Positions 8,611 to 17,055 are shown, counted from the stretch's first letter. The stretch is 64,000 bases of DNA from an uncultured SAR86 cluster bacterium (GCA_902626385.1 CACOEZ010000002.1:124001-188000); one strand, 5' to 3'. Numbers and translations: made by a program. The notes: generated by a model from the letters alone, not told the origin.

Positions 8611-9336
8611 ATGTCTAATTTAGACAACTATAAACCTCCAATTATTCCTGATAATTCTGGAACACTTCATCCTATAAATCAAACCAAAGACTATCTTTTG
8701 AAAGTTCTTGCTGAGATGGGTTTTAAAAAGGTTCATGGACCTGAAATTGAAACTGAGGAATTTAATTTTGACATGTTAAATATTAAAAAATCTCACCCAG
8801 CAAGACAGATGCATGATACTTTTTATGTCGAAGGCAAGAATAATGTTTTAAGAACTCATACGTCTCCAATTCAAATAAGAACTATGCTTGAGAGTAAACC
8901 ACCGATAGCATTTTCATCTGCTGGCAAGGTCTATAGAAAAGACGATGATGCTACACATCTTCCTATGTTTCATCAGGTCGAGGGTATTTATGTAGATGAG
9001 AATGTTACTTTTGCCAATTTAAAAGATTTAGTACATAGGATACTCCACGAATTATTTGGTAATAATGTTGAAATAAGATTTAGGCCTTCCTACTTTCCAT
9101 TTACAGAGCCTTCGGCTGAGGTTGACATACTTTCAGAAAGCGGAAAGTGGCTCGAGATACTTGGATGCGGCATTGTAAATCCTATCGTCTTAAGAAACTG
9201 CAACATCGACTCCAAAACGTATAGTGGTTTGGCATTTGGTTTGGGTGTTGAAAGAATAGCCATGCTTAAATATGGAGTTAATGATATCAGAGAATTTTAT
9301 AAATCCAATCTAGATTTTCTAGCTCAATTCAAATGA
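8611..9336 (+). CDS. pheS: Phenylalanyl-tRNA synthetase alpha subunit, lacking the N-terminal coiled-coil domain
   Basis: Class II aminoacyl-tRNA synthetase catalytic subunit. At 241 residues it is about 85 shorter than the usual ~327. The catalytic core is intact: GTLHPINQTKDYL, ETEEFNFDMLNI with HPARQMHDTFY (motif 1/2 region), RTHTSPIQIRTM, GKVYRKDDDATHLPMFHQVEG, RFRPSYFPFTEPSAEVD, LEILGCGIV and the motif 3 segment GLAFGLGVERIAMLKYG. What is missing is the N-terminal helical coiled-coil arm that contacts tRNA-Phe. The gap to rplT is 7 bp, so this is not a mis-called start. It overlaps pheT by 4 bp (ATGA), as expected for a coupled pair. Confidence 0.95.
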   Translation: MSNLDNYKPPIIPDNSGTLHPINQTKDYLLKVLAEMGFKKVHGPEIETEEFNFDMLNIKKSHPARQMHDTFYVEGKNNVLRTHTSPIQIRTMLESKPPIAFSSAGKVYRKDDDATHLPMFHQVEGIYVDENVTFANLKDLVHRILHELFGNNVEIRFRPSYFPFTEPSAEVDILSESGKWLEILGCGIVNPIVLRNCNIDSKTYSGLAFGLGVERIAMLKYGVNDIREFYKSNLDFLAQFK

Positions 9337-11243
9337 AATTAATATATACGGATTTAATAAACCTTTTGTCTAAAAAACCCTCAAAAGAATTGCTTTCAGA
9401 AAAGCTTTTTCAACTTGGTCATGAGCATGAAATTCATGCTGATATATTTGATATGGAATTAACACCTAATAGAGGAGATTGCTTGTCTCTTTTGGGACTG
9501 TCAAGAGATCTAAATATTTTTTTTGGCAAATCTGAGCCTATAGATATATTTAAAGATAACATTGAAGAACTTGAAATTGATTTTGAAAACCGCTCTCCAT
9601 CAGACTGTCCTCAGATTTCTTTTTTGGAAATCGAGATTGATGAGACAACAGATAGTTATAAACCCTACATAGAGAACTACTTTAATAAATTAGGTAATAA
9701 AAAAACGAATATATTTACTGATATATCAAACTTTGTTTCATATGAGTTAGGTCAGCCAACACATTGTTTTGATAGAGAAACCATAAAAAATAAGTTAATT
9801 TTTGAAAATAAAGAATGTAACAACACTTTTAAAACATTATTAGGTTCTGAAGTTATCTTAAAAGATAGCAACTGTGTATTTACAATTGACGGAGAGATAA
9901 TAAGTCTTGCTGGTGTTATGGGTGGTGCATCAACTGCATGTTCAACCAAAACTAGAAAGGTATTAGTAGAGTGTGCTTACTTTAATTCAGAATCTATTAT
10001 TGGAAAATCTATAAAATATAACTTAACTTCAGATGCTGCTCATAAGTTCGAAAGAGGTGTTGATATAGGATCACAAGAGATGGTGCTAAGAAGGTTTGCA
10101 AAAATCGTTCAAGATCATGCAGAAATTAAATCTATAAAATTAAAATCATTTAGATCAGATAACTTTCAAAATATATCAATTCCAATAGATATCAACAAAG
10201 TTAACAAAATACTTGGAACTAATCTCGATGAATCTGAATATTTAGGATATTTAAAAGATCTTGGCTTTAATATTTCAAATGAAATAGAAGTACCATCTTT
10301 TAGACATGATATTAAAACGAATAATGATCTAGCTGAAGAAATTGCCAGAATTATAGGCTATGACAACTTAAAAAGCTCTCCCATAAAGCTCGGTAAAATC
10401 GATCATAACAATGAGAGCGAGGTTGAGAAGTTAGAATCATTTCTTGTTGCAAATGGCTTTACTGAAGTTATCAATTTCCCATTTAGTTCAAAAAATGAAA
10501 AGAATTCCATTAATATAATTAACCCACTTGATTCAAATAGAAATAATTTCCGAATTTCTTTAAAAGACTCTCTTGTTAAGAACCTCTTGTATAATGAAAG
10601 AAGGCAGAAAGATTCCATAAAACTTTTTGAAATCAGCGATATCTACACTAAAGAAACAGAAATACTACAACAAAAGAAACTAGGGTTAATAATTAGCGGA
10701 AGGTTCGGCAATAATTATAGAGATTTTACAAAAACGCTTGATAATAAATACCTCAATGAATTATTAAATGAACATCTTAGCGAAGATATTTTTGAAATAA
10801 TTGAGATTCCAAGAAATGAACTTGACACAAAGAGGAAAGAAAAAATTTATTATGTAGAAATTTCTTTGGAGGACATACCTAAAAATTTTTTTTCAAAACT
10901 TACCAATCACAAAAAAGATATAAATTTTGTTAGCTATAAACCGGTTTCCGAGTATCCATCTAGTATGCGAGATATCTCATTTTCTATTACCAACCCTGAA
11001 ATGCTAGAAAGTCTTCAAAAATTAATATTAGAATATAAAAATGATTTATTAAAAGAAGTTTTTATTTTTGATTATTATTTAAATGATAAAGTTGGTGAAA
11101 TTAAAATTGGCTTTAGATTTGTTTTTCAATCTAGTTTAAAAACTATTACCGATAATGAAATTAACTTTGTTATGAATAATATTATTGACTCTGCACTGAG
11201 TATTGATTCAATAAATATACCTGGCTTAATGAAAGATTTATAA
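9333..11243 (+). CDS. pheT: Phenylalanyl-tRNA synthetase beta subunit, lacking the OB-fold (EMAP-type) insertion
   Basis: At 636 residues it is about 150 shorter than a standard ~790-residue PheT. After the short B1 start (residues 1-35) the sequence goes directly to MELTPNRGDCLSLLGLSRDL (41-60). In standard PheT this motif lies near residue 155, after an OB-fold tRNA-binding domain that is absent here. The B3/B4 editing domain is present (FVSYELGQPTHCFDRETI, SLAGVMGGASTACS, ECAYFNSESI, DAAHKFERGVD), as are B5 (PSFRHDIKTNNDLAEEIARI), the catalytic-like domain and the C-terminal FDX-ACB domain (YPSSMRDISFSI). Mischarging by Tyr could therefore still be edited. Confidence 0.94.
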   Translation: MKLIYTDLINLLSKKPSKELLSEKLFQLGHEHEIHADIFDMELTPNRGDCLSLLGLSRDLNIFFGKSEPIDIFKDNIEELEIDFENRSPSDCPQISFLEIEIDETTDSYKPYIENYFNKLGNKKTNIFTDISNFVSYELGQPTHCFDRETIKNKLIFENKECNNTFKTLLGSEVILKDSNCVFTIDGEIISLAGVMGGASTACSTKTRKVLVECAYFNSESIIGKSIKYNLTSDAAHKFERGVDIGSQEMVLRRFAKIVQDHAEIKSIKLKSFRSDNFQNISIPIDINKVNKILGTNLDESEYLGYLKDLGFNISNEIEVPSFRHDIKTNNDLAEEIARIIGYDNLKSSPIKLGKIDHNNESEVEKLESFLVANGFTEVINFPFSSKNEKNSINIINPLDSNRNNFRISLKDSLVKNLLYNERRQKDSIKLFEISDIYTKETEILQQKKLGLIISGRFGNNYRDFTKTLDNKYLNELLNEHLSEDIFEIIEIPRNELDTKRKEKIYYVEISLEDIPKNFFSKLTNHKKDINFVSYKPVSEYPSSMRDISFSITNPEMLESLQKLILEYKNDLLKEVFIFDYYLNDKVGEIKIGFRFVFQSSLKTITDNEINFVMNNIIDSALSIDSINIPGLMKDL

Positions 11244-11298
11244 AAATTAAAAATATATTGATATATAATGTTTAGCGTTATAGTTATCTTGAAATAAT

Positions 11299-13107
11299 AT
11301 GTTAAAAAAATATTCTATAGTCCTTTTTTTGTCCTTTTTTGCTCTTTCGATAATTTCTCAAGAGTTTGATAGTTCATACCTTGAGAGTTTGCCTGCTGAT
11401 ATAAAAGATGATGTTCTTGATAGAGTTGATAAAAAAGACGAGGATAAAAAGGTATATAGAAGTTCTGAATTTTCTTCAAAAATTCAAAAAGAAGAGGATC
11501 TTAAGGAGCTTAAGAAAAGAATTGAAGAAAGCTTAAAACAAATTGAGGAAAAGTTACAACAGGAAGATTCAAAAAAATCAGATGAATTCGTTTTATTTGG
11601 AAACGATTTTTTTAATACCATCCAGACCTCATTCATGCCTGTTAATGAACCAAATTTTGATTCATCTTATGTTCTAGACTATGGAGATGTAATTGAAGTT
11701 CAGCTAATTGGTAATTCGGACTCTGAAGATACTTATACCATATCTAGAGATGGTTCAATATTAATTCCAGAAATTGGTAAGGTCAATTTATCCGGCCTTA
11801 CATTTTCAGATGCATCAAACTTAATTAAAAATAAGGTAAATGATGTATTTCTTGCTACAGAAGCTCTTATATCTCTTGTAGATGTTAGAGATGTAAATGT
11901 GCTTGTGTCTGGTAATTCTTTAAACCCAGGTGTTTATACGCTGAGTGGCAATTCAAATATTTTGCATGCAGTAAGTGTTTCTGGAGGAATTAATAAATAT
12001 GGTAGCTATAGAGAAATAAATCTTGTTAGAAACAATCAAATAATAGAAACTCTAGACGTTTATGATCTTTTAATAGCTGGCAAATATAATCTTAAAAAAC
12101 GTTTGCAAACTGGTGATATTATATTTGTTGAACCATTAAAAAATATTGTCACAATTGATGGAGCAGTGAAAAGACCAGGTAAATATGAATTAAAAGAAAA
12201 TCAGAACTTAATTGATGCAATCTCATACTCAAATGGATTATCAAAAGAGGCAGATCAAAAGTATATAAACCTTCAGAGAATTCTTGACGGAAAAATAAAA
12301 TCAATACCGATCACAAACATCTCTCAGTTTGAATCCTTGCAGGTTAAAGATGGCGATCATATTTTTATAAGAAAACATTCATTTAGAAATGTTGATATAG
12401 ATGGTGCAGTTCTCAAGCCAGGAAGGTATGTCATGGTCGAAGGGGAAACTGTGGCTGATCTAATCAAAAAAGCAGGAGGCTATACGAAAAATGCATATCC
12501 TTTTGGAGCTGTGTTTGAAAATGAAAATGCATTAGAAATCAATAAGAAATCTAAAGAAATTTTATATCAAGAGTTTTTAGATAATATAATTGCCTTAAGT
12601 GAGCAGAACCCAACCGGCGATACTGATTTTGGCTCTATAATTGCTCTTACTAGAGACATTAAAAATTCAATGCCTAGTGGCAGAATAGTTATTGATCTTT
12701 CAGATGAAAATTACTCTGTGCCATTGTCAAATAATGATAAATTGTTAATACCTGAAAAAGTAAATCATATCTACATCTATGGAGAAGTTTCATCAGAAGG
12801 GACAATTGAATTCAATCGAAAACAAGATGTTGATTTTTATGTTCGTCAATCCGGAGGCTATAAAAAATATGCAGATAAAGAAGCCATTTACATCCTTCAG
12901 CCAAATGGAAACACCTTGAGATATGAAACAAAAAGAAGTTTATTTGCTTCACAACCTCTTGATATTCAAATATATCCTGGTTCTATAATATATGTACCAA
13001 GGAAGCTGGATAATTCAGCTTTTCAACGTTTATCCGCTCAAGCTTATGTATCAATTCTAGGTAATTTAGGAATTGCTCTTGCATCTCTATCTTCAATTAC
13101 TGACTAG
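11299..13107 (+). CDS. Outer-membrane polysaccharide export protein, Wza/GfcE-like, with SLBB domains
   Basis: A 602-residue secreted protein. The signal peptide spans roughly residues 1-20 (KKYSIVLFLSFFALSIIS), without an obvious lipobox Cys. A charged coiled-coil stretch (about 45-95) precedes the Poly_export domain beginning at SSYVLDYGDVIEVQLIGN. Several SLBB repeats follow, each with a V-G-V-pattern such as VSGNSLNPGVYTL, IDGAVKRPGKYELKENQNL, IDGAVLKPGRYVMVEG and IYGEVSSEGTIEF. Wza relatives form the outer-membrane channel for capsule or exopolysaccharide. It lies 55 bp after pheT and 8 bp before a YjbH-type gene, the GfcE/GfcD pairing. No Wzc kinase gene is present in the window. Confidence 0.85.
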   Translation: MLKKYSIVLFLSFFALSIISQEFDSSYLESLPADIKDDVLDRVDKKDEDKKVYRSSEFSSKIQKEEDLKELKKRIEESLKQIEEKLQQEDSKKSDEFVLFGNDFFNTIQTSFMPVNEPNFDSSYVLDYGDVIEVQLIGNSDSEDTYTISRDGSILIPEIGKVNLSGLTFSDASNLIKNKVNDVFLATEALISLVDVRDVNVLVSGNSLNPGVYTLSGNSNILHAVSVSGGINKYGSYREINLVRNNQIIETLDVYDLLIAGKYNLKKRLQTGDIIFVEPLKNIVTIDGAVKRPGKYELKENQNLIDAISYSNGLSKEADQKYINLQRILDGKIKSIPITNISQFESLQVKDGDHIFIRKHSFRNVDIDGAVLKPGRYVMVEGETVADLIKKAGGYTKNAYPFGAVFENENALEINKKSKEILYQEFLDNIIALSEQNPTGDTDFGSIIALTRDIKNSMPSGRIVIDLSDENYSVPLSNNDKLLIPEKVNHIYIYGEVSSEGTIEFNRKQDVDFYVRQSGGYKKYADKEAIYILQPNGNTLRYETKRSLFASQPLDIQIYPGSIIYVPRKLDNSAFQRLSAQAYVSILGNLGIALASLSSITD

Positions 13108-13115
13108 ATTTATGC

Positions 13116-15092
13116 ATGTCAAAGTACTTGGTAAATAATTTTATTGCTAGAAAAATATTATTAGTATTTTTTGTTTTTATTTCTAACATTATTTTAAGTG
13201 ATAGCTTTGTATATAATTCTTACAATAACCATGGAGTAGTTGGCCTAATTAATACACCTAGCGCAAGGTTTTTTAATGAATCTGTGCATGGTGTGACAAT
13301 ATATGATGGTTCTCCTGATCAAAAGATAACCTTGACTTCAAATCCGTTTGACTGGATGGAGGCCTCATTTTTTTATACTAACATTCAAGGAAAACCCTAT
13401 TGTTCTCAACAATATGACCCTGTTTGTAGACAGGACTACAAAGATAAGGGCTTTAACGTTAAATTGAGATTGAAGGAGGAGGGAATACTTCCAGCAATAG
13501 CGATTGGTTTAAATGATTTTGCTGGAACTGGTTACTACAGCTCTGAATACCTTGTTGGAAGTTATGGATTTTCAAATATTGATATTCATTTTGGCCTTGG
13601 ATGGGGAACTTTAGATGGATCTAGTGAAAGTCTCAAGAACCCACTTGGCTATTTGAGTGATAATTTTTTTAATCGACCAATTGAGTTTGCAGATAGGGGT
13701 GGGCAATTTCAACCTTCAAGATATTTTTCTGGTAAAACAGCTTCACCATTTTATGGTTTTTCTTATATTTTAAATGATAAAACTATTATTAAAGCTGAGC
13801 GAGATACGACTCTAACATCAGGAAAGATGCCATATGAAATAAAAGAACACGAATATTCATTTTCTTTTGAATATATGATTAACGATAACTTTAGTGTTGG
13901 AATTGCCCATGAAAGAGGAAATTACCTCTCTTTTAAATTTTTGTATAAAAACAATCCTAAAAACGCTCAAAAATCTTACGAGTATAAGACAGCAGAGTCT
14001 AATCAAAACGATAGTAAATATGACAAATTAATTAGGAATCTAGAACAAAACGGCATAGGCGTTCAAAAAATATCAGAAACAAGCAGATCAATTGGACTAG
14101 AGTTGACTCAGTTTATTCATCCTAATTTAAATTTAGTAGAGGAAATTATTAAAGAAGCTTCAAGAGACGCAGGCATAGAAAAAAATATTAAAAAAAATAT
14201 CAAAATTGCTGATTTAAACGCAATAAATGAGATAGACAATGCTTTTCAAAGGAGCGCAAAAACAATATATGAGAGAGCCTCATCAAGTTCTGTTAACAAC
14301 TCTACACGTTTAAAGTTTAGACCATTTATTGCATCGAGAGAGGAGTTTTTTAAAGGCGCTATCCTAATAGAGAACGATACTGAATTTATTCTAAAAAAGA
14401 ATTTATTCTTTAATGTGAACCTAAAATACAGTCTTGCTAATAATTTTAGTGACTTAAAGTATCCTCCAGTCGATACTTTTCCAGCTCAAGTTAGATCAGA
14501 TGTGAAACAATATCTTAAAAGAATGGATAAAGGTATTCTTCTTGGACGGGCACAATTAGATTTTCATTTAACACCTAAAAAAAATCATCATTTAATGTTT
14601 TCTGGAGGAGTTTTTGAGGATATGTTTTCTGGAGCAGGGTTCGAGTATTTAAATTTTAAGGAAAATAATAATTATTCATTTGGTTTTGAAATGTTTAAGG
14701 TCTACAAAAGAGACTATGAATGGAGATTGGGGCATCTCGATTATGAAAATATTATATATTCAGCAAATTTTTATTATAGAAACTACGGATTAATTCCTTT
14801 TGACATGAAAATTAGTGCAGGGGAATATTTAGCAGGTGACAAAGGTTCAACCATAGAGTTTTCCAGAAGTTATAAAAGTGGTGTTCGTTTTGGTGTTTTT
14901 GCATCTTTAACAGACGTAAGCACTGCTGACTTTGGAGAAGGTTCCTTTGACAAGGGTATTTTTTTTAATATACCTATTTATGGAAACTTAATAAATTATA
15001 CATGGAGACCACTTACAAAAGACCCTGGAGCAAAGCTTATCAGAAAGAATTCATTGTATGATCTATTAGTAAAGTTAAGACCAATAGAATAA
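13116..15092 (+). CDS. YjbH/GfcD-family outer-membrane protein of exopolysaccharide export
   Basis: A 658-residue protein with a hydrophobic leader (about residues 10-30) followed by the YjbH pattern near the start of the mature protein (NNHGVVGLINTPSARFFNES). The rest alternates in the manner of outer-membrane beta strands, for example GLNDFAGTGYYSSEYLVGSYG and EYSFSFEYMINDNFSVGIAHERG, and it ends in a long strand-rich C-terminal domain. YjbH/GfcD proteins accompany Wza-type exporters in group 4 capsule and yjb operons and are thought to form an outer-membrane partner of secretion. The mechanism is not established. The start is 8 bp after the Wza-like gene, so the two are almost certainly co-transcribed. 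Confidence 0.8.
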   Translation: MSKYLVNNFIARKILLVFFVFISNIILSDSFVYNSYNNHGVVGLINTPSARFFNESVHGVTIYDGSPDQKITLTSNPFDWMEASFFYTNIQGKPYCSQQYDPVCRQDYKDKGFNVKLRLKEEGILPAIAIGLNDFAGTGYYSSEYLVGSYGFSNIDIHFGLGWGTLDGSSESLKNPLGYLSDNFFNRPIEFADRGGQFQPSRYFSGKTASPFYGFSYILNDKTIIKAERDTTLTSGKMPYEIKEHEYSFSFEYMINDNFSVGIAHERGNYLSFKFLYKNNPKNAQKSYEYKTAESNQNDSKYDKLIRNLEQNGIGVQKISETSRSIGLELTQFIHPNLNLVEEIIKEASRDAGIEKNIKKNIKIADLNAINEIDNAFQRSAKTIYERASSSSVNNSTRLKFRPFIASREEFFKGAILIENDTEFILKKNLFFNVNLKYSLANNFSDLKYPPVDTFPAQVRSDVKQYLKRMDKGILLGRAQLDFHLTPKKNHHLMFSGGVFEDMFSGAGFEYLNFKENNNYSFGFEMFKVYKRDYEWRLGHLDYENIIYSANFYYRNYGLIPFDMKISAGEYLAGDKGSTIEFSRSYKSGVRFGVFASLTDVSTADFGEGSFDKGIFFNIPIYGNLINYTWRPLTKDPGAKLIRKNSLYDLLVKLRPIE

Positions 15093-15125
15093 AATTCAAG
15101 CTATCTATGTATTAAAATTAGACAT

Positions 15126-15156
15126 TTATTATAAAAACGTGTGTTTTTTATAATAA
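15126..15156. terminator. 12-bp AT-only inverted repeat after the export pair, possible bidirectional terminator
   Basis: TTATTATAAAAA (15126-15137) and TTTTTATAATAA (15145-15156) form a perfect 12-bp stem around a 7-nt loop. The T-run sits inside the right arm rather than after it, so intrinsic termination is plausible but not certain. It lies between the yjbH-like stop and the promoter of the next gene. Confidence 0.5.
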
Positions 15157-15164
15157 AGTAGTAT

Positions 15165-15170
15165 TATAAT
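15165..15170 (+). promoter_or_regulatory. -10 box (TATAAT) for the repeat-tailed secreted protein
   Basis: A consensus TATAAT is followed by a leader of about 80 nt. That leader contains a small hairpin, GCTTC (15222-15226) with GAAGC (15236-15240), just upstream of the start codon at 15257. No strong -35 is seen. The preceding inverted repeat suggests the gene is transcribed independently of the export pair. Confidence 0.5.
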
Positions 15171-15256
15171 TAATTCGCGGTGATGATTTTGCCGAATAGT
15201 TTTATGATTAGAGAGGAATCAGCTTCGTAACTTAAGAAGCAAAAACGGGAAAAATT

Positions 15257-16687
15257 ATGAGTAAATTATTAAAATTTTCATTTTCAATTTTAGCAATTTT
15301 TGCTATGAGCTATTCTCATACTTTATATGCTGAAAATGATGTTTCAGAAGTCAAATTAATTGAAATAGAGGACAGAGTTAATTCTCTTGGTGTTAAACAA
15401 CTTTTCGATCAAAGAGCAGACCTTATTTCTGAAAGGGATAGTCTAATTGAAGAAAAAGATAGTACTCAAAGTCCTAGTAGAAGCAAAGGAATAACTTCTA
15501 GACTTGCCGAAATTACCGCTGAGCTTTCAGCAATCCAAAAAGCCTTAGTGGCTCTTGTTGGAGCTGGGGCAATTGCTGCAATTACAGACGATGGTTATGA
15601 TGATAATGTTCCGCCAGTTATAACAATAATTGGATCAAATCCAGATAGCGTTGAATTAGGAACTTCATACACTGACCCGGGAGCTACTGCATTCGATGAA
15701 TTTCATGGTGACACACCGGTAAGTGTTTCAGGTTCAGTCAACACAAATGAAGTTGGTTCATATACTCTTACATACACTGCAACAGATTTAGATGGAAACA
15801 CTGCAACTGCAACAAGAACTGTTAACGTTGTTGATACTACAGCTCCTGTTGTAACCGTTACTGGAGATAATCCGGCTACTGCTGAGTTAGGGGTTGCATA
15901 TACCGACGATGGCGCTACTGCAACAGATGCTTCAGGTAGTGTGACTGTAGTAACCACTGGTACTGTTGATACAGATACTTTGGGTTCATATACTCTTACT
16001 TATACATCCACTGACGCATCAGGAAATGTCGGTACTGCAACAAGAACTGTTAACGTTGTTGATTCGACTGCACCAGTCTTCACATCCTCAGCTACATTCG
16101 TTGTAGATGAAGGAGCTACTGCAGTTGGAACAGTTACTGCTACCGACATACAGACAGTCTCTTTTTCAATATCAAATACTACCGATCTTCAAATAACTTC
16201 TGGAGGTGTACTAACATTCATCTCTCCTGCTGATTATGAAGCACAGTCCAGCAATCCAGTTGAGCTACCTTATGACGGAAGCACTTATGATATCACTGCA
16301 ACTGTTACAGCTACTGATGCAAGCTCTAATGCTGCAACACAAGAAATTACTGTAAGTATTCGTGATGTTGGCGGAATCGATGATAATACCGAAACTGGAA
16401 CCGGAACAAATACAAGTACAAGCACTGGAGAAAGCACAAGTACTGGAACAAGTACAAGTACTGGAACAAGCACAAGTACTGGAACAAGCACAAGTACTGG
16501 AACTAGCACAAGTACTGGAACTAGTACAAGTACTGGAACTAGCACAAGTACTGGAACAAGAACAAGTACTGGAACAAGAACAAGTACTGGAACAAGCACA
16601 AGTACTGGAACTAGTACAAGTACTGGAACAGGAACTGGGACAGGAACCGGAACAGGCACAAGTACCGGAACAGGCACAAGTACTTAA
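15257..16687 (+). CDS. Secreted protein with Ig-like (DUF5011/HYR-type) domains and a Thr/Ser/Gly repeat tail
   Basis: A 476-residue protein of unknown function. A signal peptide (about 1-25, ending near SHTLYAEN) is followed by a helical, charged segment (30-105). Two similar Ig-like modules of about 75 residues follow (GTSYTDPGATAFDEFHGDTP and GVAYTDDGATATDASGSVTV, each ending in TATRTVNVVD). A cadherin-like segment comes next (VDEGATAVGTVTATD, TATVTATDASSNAATQEITV). The last about 100 residues are almost only Thr, Ser and Gly, encoded by an 18-bp tandem repeat. It could be a surface adhesin or a glycan-associated stalk; neighbouring export genes hint at the cell surface. There is no LPXTG or PEP-CTERM sorting signal. 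Confidence 0.8.
   Translation: MSKLLKFSFSILAIFAMSYSHTLYAENDVSEVKLIEIEDRVNSLGVKQLFDQRADLISERDSLIEEKDSTQSPSRSKGITSRLAEITAELSAIQKALVALVGAGAIAAITDDGYDDNVPPVITIIGSNPDSVELGTSYTDPGATAFDEFHGDTPVSVSGSVNTNEVGSYTLTYTATDLDGNTATATRTVNVVDTTAPVVTVTGDNPATAELGVAYTDDGATATDASGSVTVVTTGTVDTDTLGSYTLTYTSTDASGNVGTATRTVNVVDSTAPVFTSSATFVVDEGATAVGTVTATDIQTVSFSISNTTDLQITSGGVLTFISPADYEAQSSNPVELPYDGSTYDITATVTATDASSNAATQEITVSIRDVGGIDDNTETGTGTNTSTSTGESTSTGTSTSTGTSTSTGTSTSTGTSTSTGTSTSTGTSTSTGTRTSTGTRTSTGTSTSTGTSTSTGTGTGTGTGTGTSTGTGTST
16439..16684 (+). repeat. 18-bp coding tandem repeat, 10 regular units plus degenerate end
   Basis: The unit AGTACTGGAACAAGCACA (Ser-Thr-Gly-Thr-Ser-Thr) is repeated in exact 18-bp register from 16439 to 16618. 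Variation is confined to a few positions (AACAAG/AACTAG, GCA/GTA/GAA). A shorter, degenerate GGAACAGG-type extension continues to the stop codon. Because the unit is a multiple of three, unit gain or loss would change tail length without a frameshift. Confidence 0.95.
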
Positions 16688-16697
16688 TCTAAAAATT

Positions 16698-16973
16698 ATG
16701 AGCCTCGGCAAAAGAGATATTGAAAAAAATATCTCAAACGAGGCTCAAATTCCTTTAAAATCGTCTCAGCTTTTTTTAGAAGCATTTCTGAAATTAATAA
16801 AAGAAAAGTCTGTTGAAAAAAAAATAAAAATTTCAAACTTTGGTAGCTTTTATATTGATGAAACACCTCAAAGGATAGGAAGGAATCCTAAAACAAAAGA
16901 GGAATTTATCATATCTAAAAGATCAAAGTTGTATTTTAAGTCTTCACCGAGAGTAAAGAACTTTTTTAATTAG
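16698..16973 (+). CDS. HU/IHF-family DNA-binding protein (IHF alpha-like)
   Basis: A 91-residue nucleoid protein. The beta-arm region ISNFGSFYIDETPQRIGRNP with KTKEEFIISKRSKLYFKSSP matches the IHF/HU signature, including the Pro-intercalation context (GRNPKT). The N-terminal helices align in length with IHF alpha, which supports the ATG at 16698. In many gammaproteobacteria ihfA directly follows pheT; here about 5.4 kb of export and surface genes lie between. There is no Shine-Dalgarno sequence, and a large hairpin starts at the start codon. The gene ends 5 bp before the convergent tRNA-Pro. Assignment to IHF alpha rather than HU or IHF beta is inferred partly from this position. Confidence 0.8.
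   Translation: MSLGKRDIEKNISNEAQIPLKSSQLFLEAFLKLIKEKSVEKKIKISNFGSFYIDETPQRIGRNPKTKEEFIISKRSKLYFKSSPRVKNFFN
16699..16747 (+). promoter_or_regulatory. Nested hairpin covering the IHF-like start codon
   Basis: The outer stem TGAGCCTCG (16699-16707) pairs perfectly with CGAGGCTCA (16739-16747). The inner stem GAGATATT (16714-16721) pairs with AATATCTC (16728-16735) around a GAAAAA loop. The U and G of the start codon are the first paired bases. In an AT-rich genome a GC-rich 9-bp stem is conspicuous. It could limit translation initiation or act as a protein-binding element. Confidence 0.6.
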
Positions 16974-16978
16974 TGTGT

Positions 16979-17055
16979 TGGTCGGGATGGCCGGATTTGA
17001 ACCGACGACCACTACACCCCCAGTGTAGTGCGCTACCAGACTGCGCTACATCCCG
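16979..17055 (-). tRNA. tRNA-Pro, anticodon GGG
   Basis: A 77-nt gene read on the minus strand, with CCA encoded. The acceptor stem CGGGATG/CATCCCG is perfect, the D arm has GCGC pairing with GCGC, the anticodon stem is CTACA/TGTAG with loop CTGGGGG, and the T arm is GTCGG-TTCAAAT-CCGGC. Positions 34-36 read GGG, so it decodes CCC/CCU proline codons. It lies convergent with the IHF-like gene and divergent from the esterase gene. Confidence 0.96.

Noticed and set aside
16439-16684. CRISPR-like tandem repeat
   Set aside because: The repeats are contiguous, 18 bp, in frame and without spacers; it is a coding minisatellite.
16265-16711. Long minus-strand frames with Cys/Ser- or Pro/Val-rich repeats opposite the secreted repeat protein
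   Set aside because: They are antisense images of the 18-bp coding repeat; they have no start signal or family, and the plus-strand gene has signal peptide and Ig-like domains.
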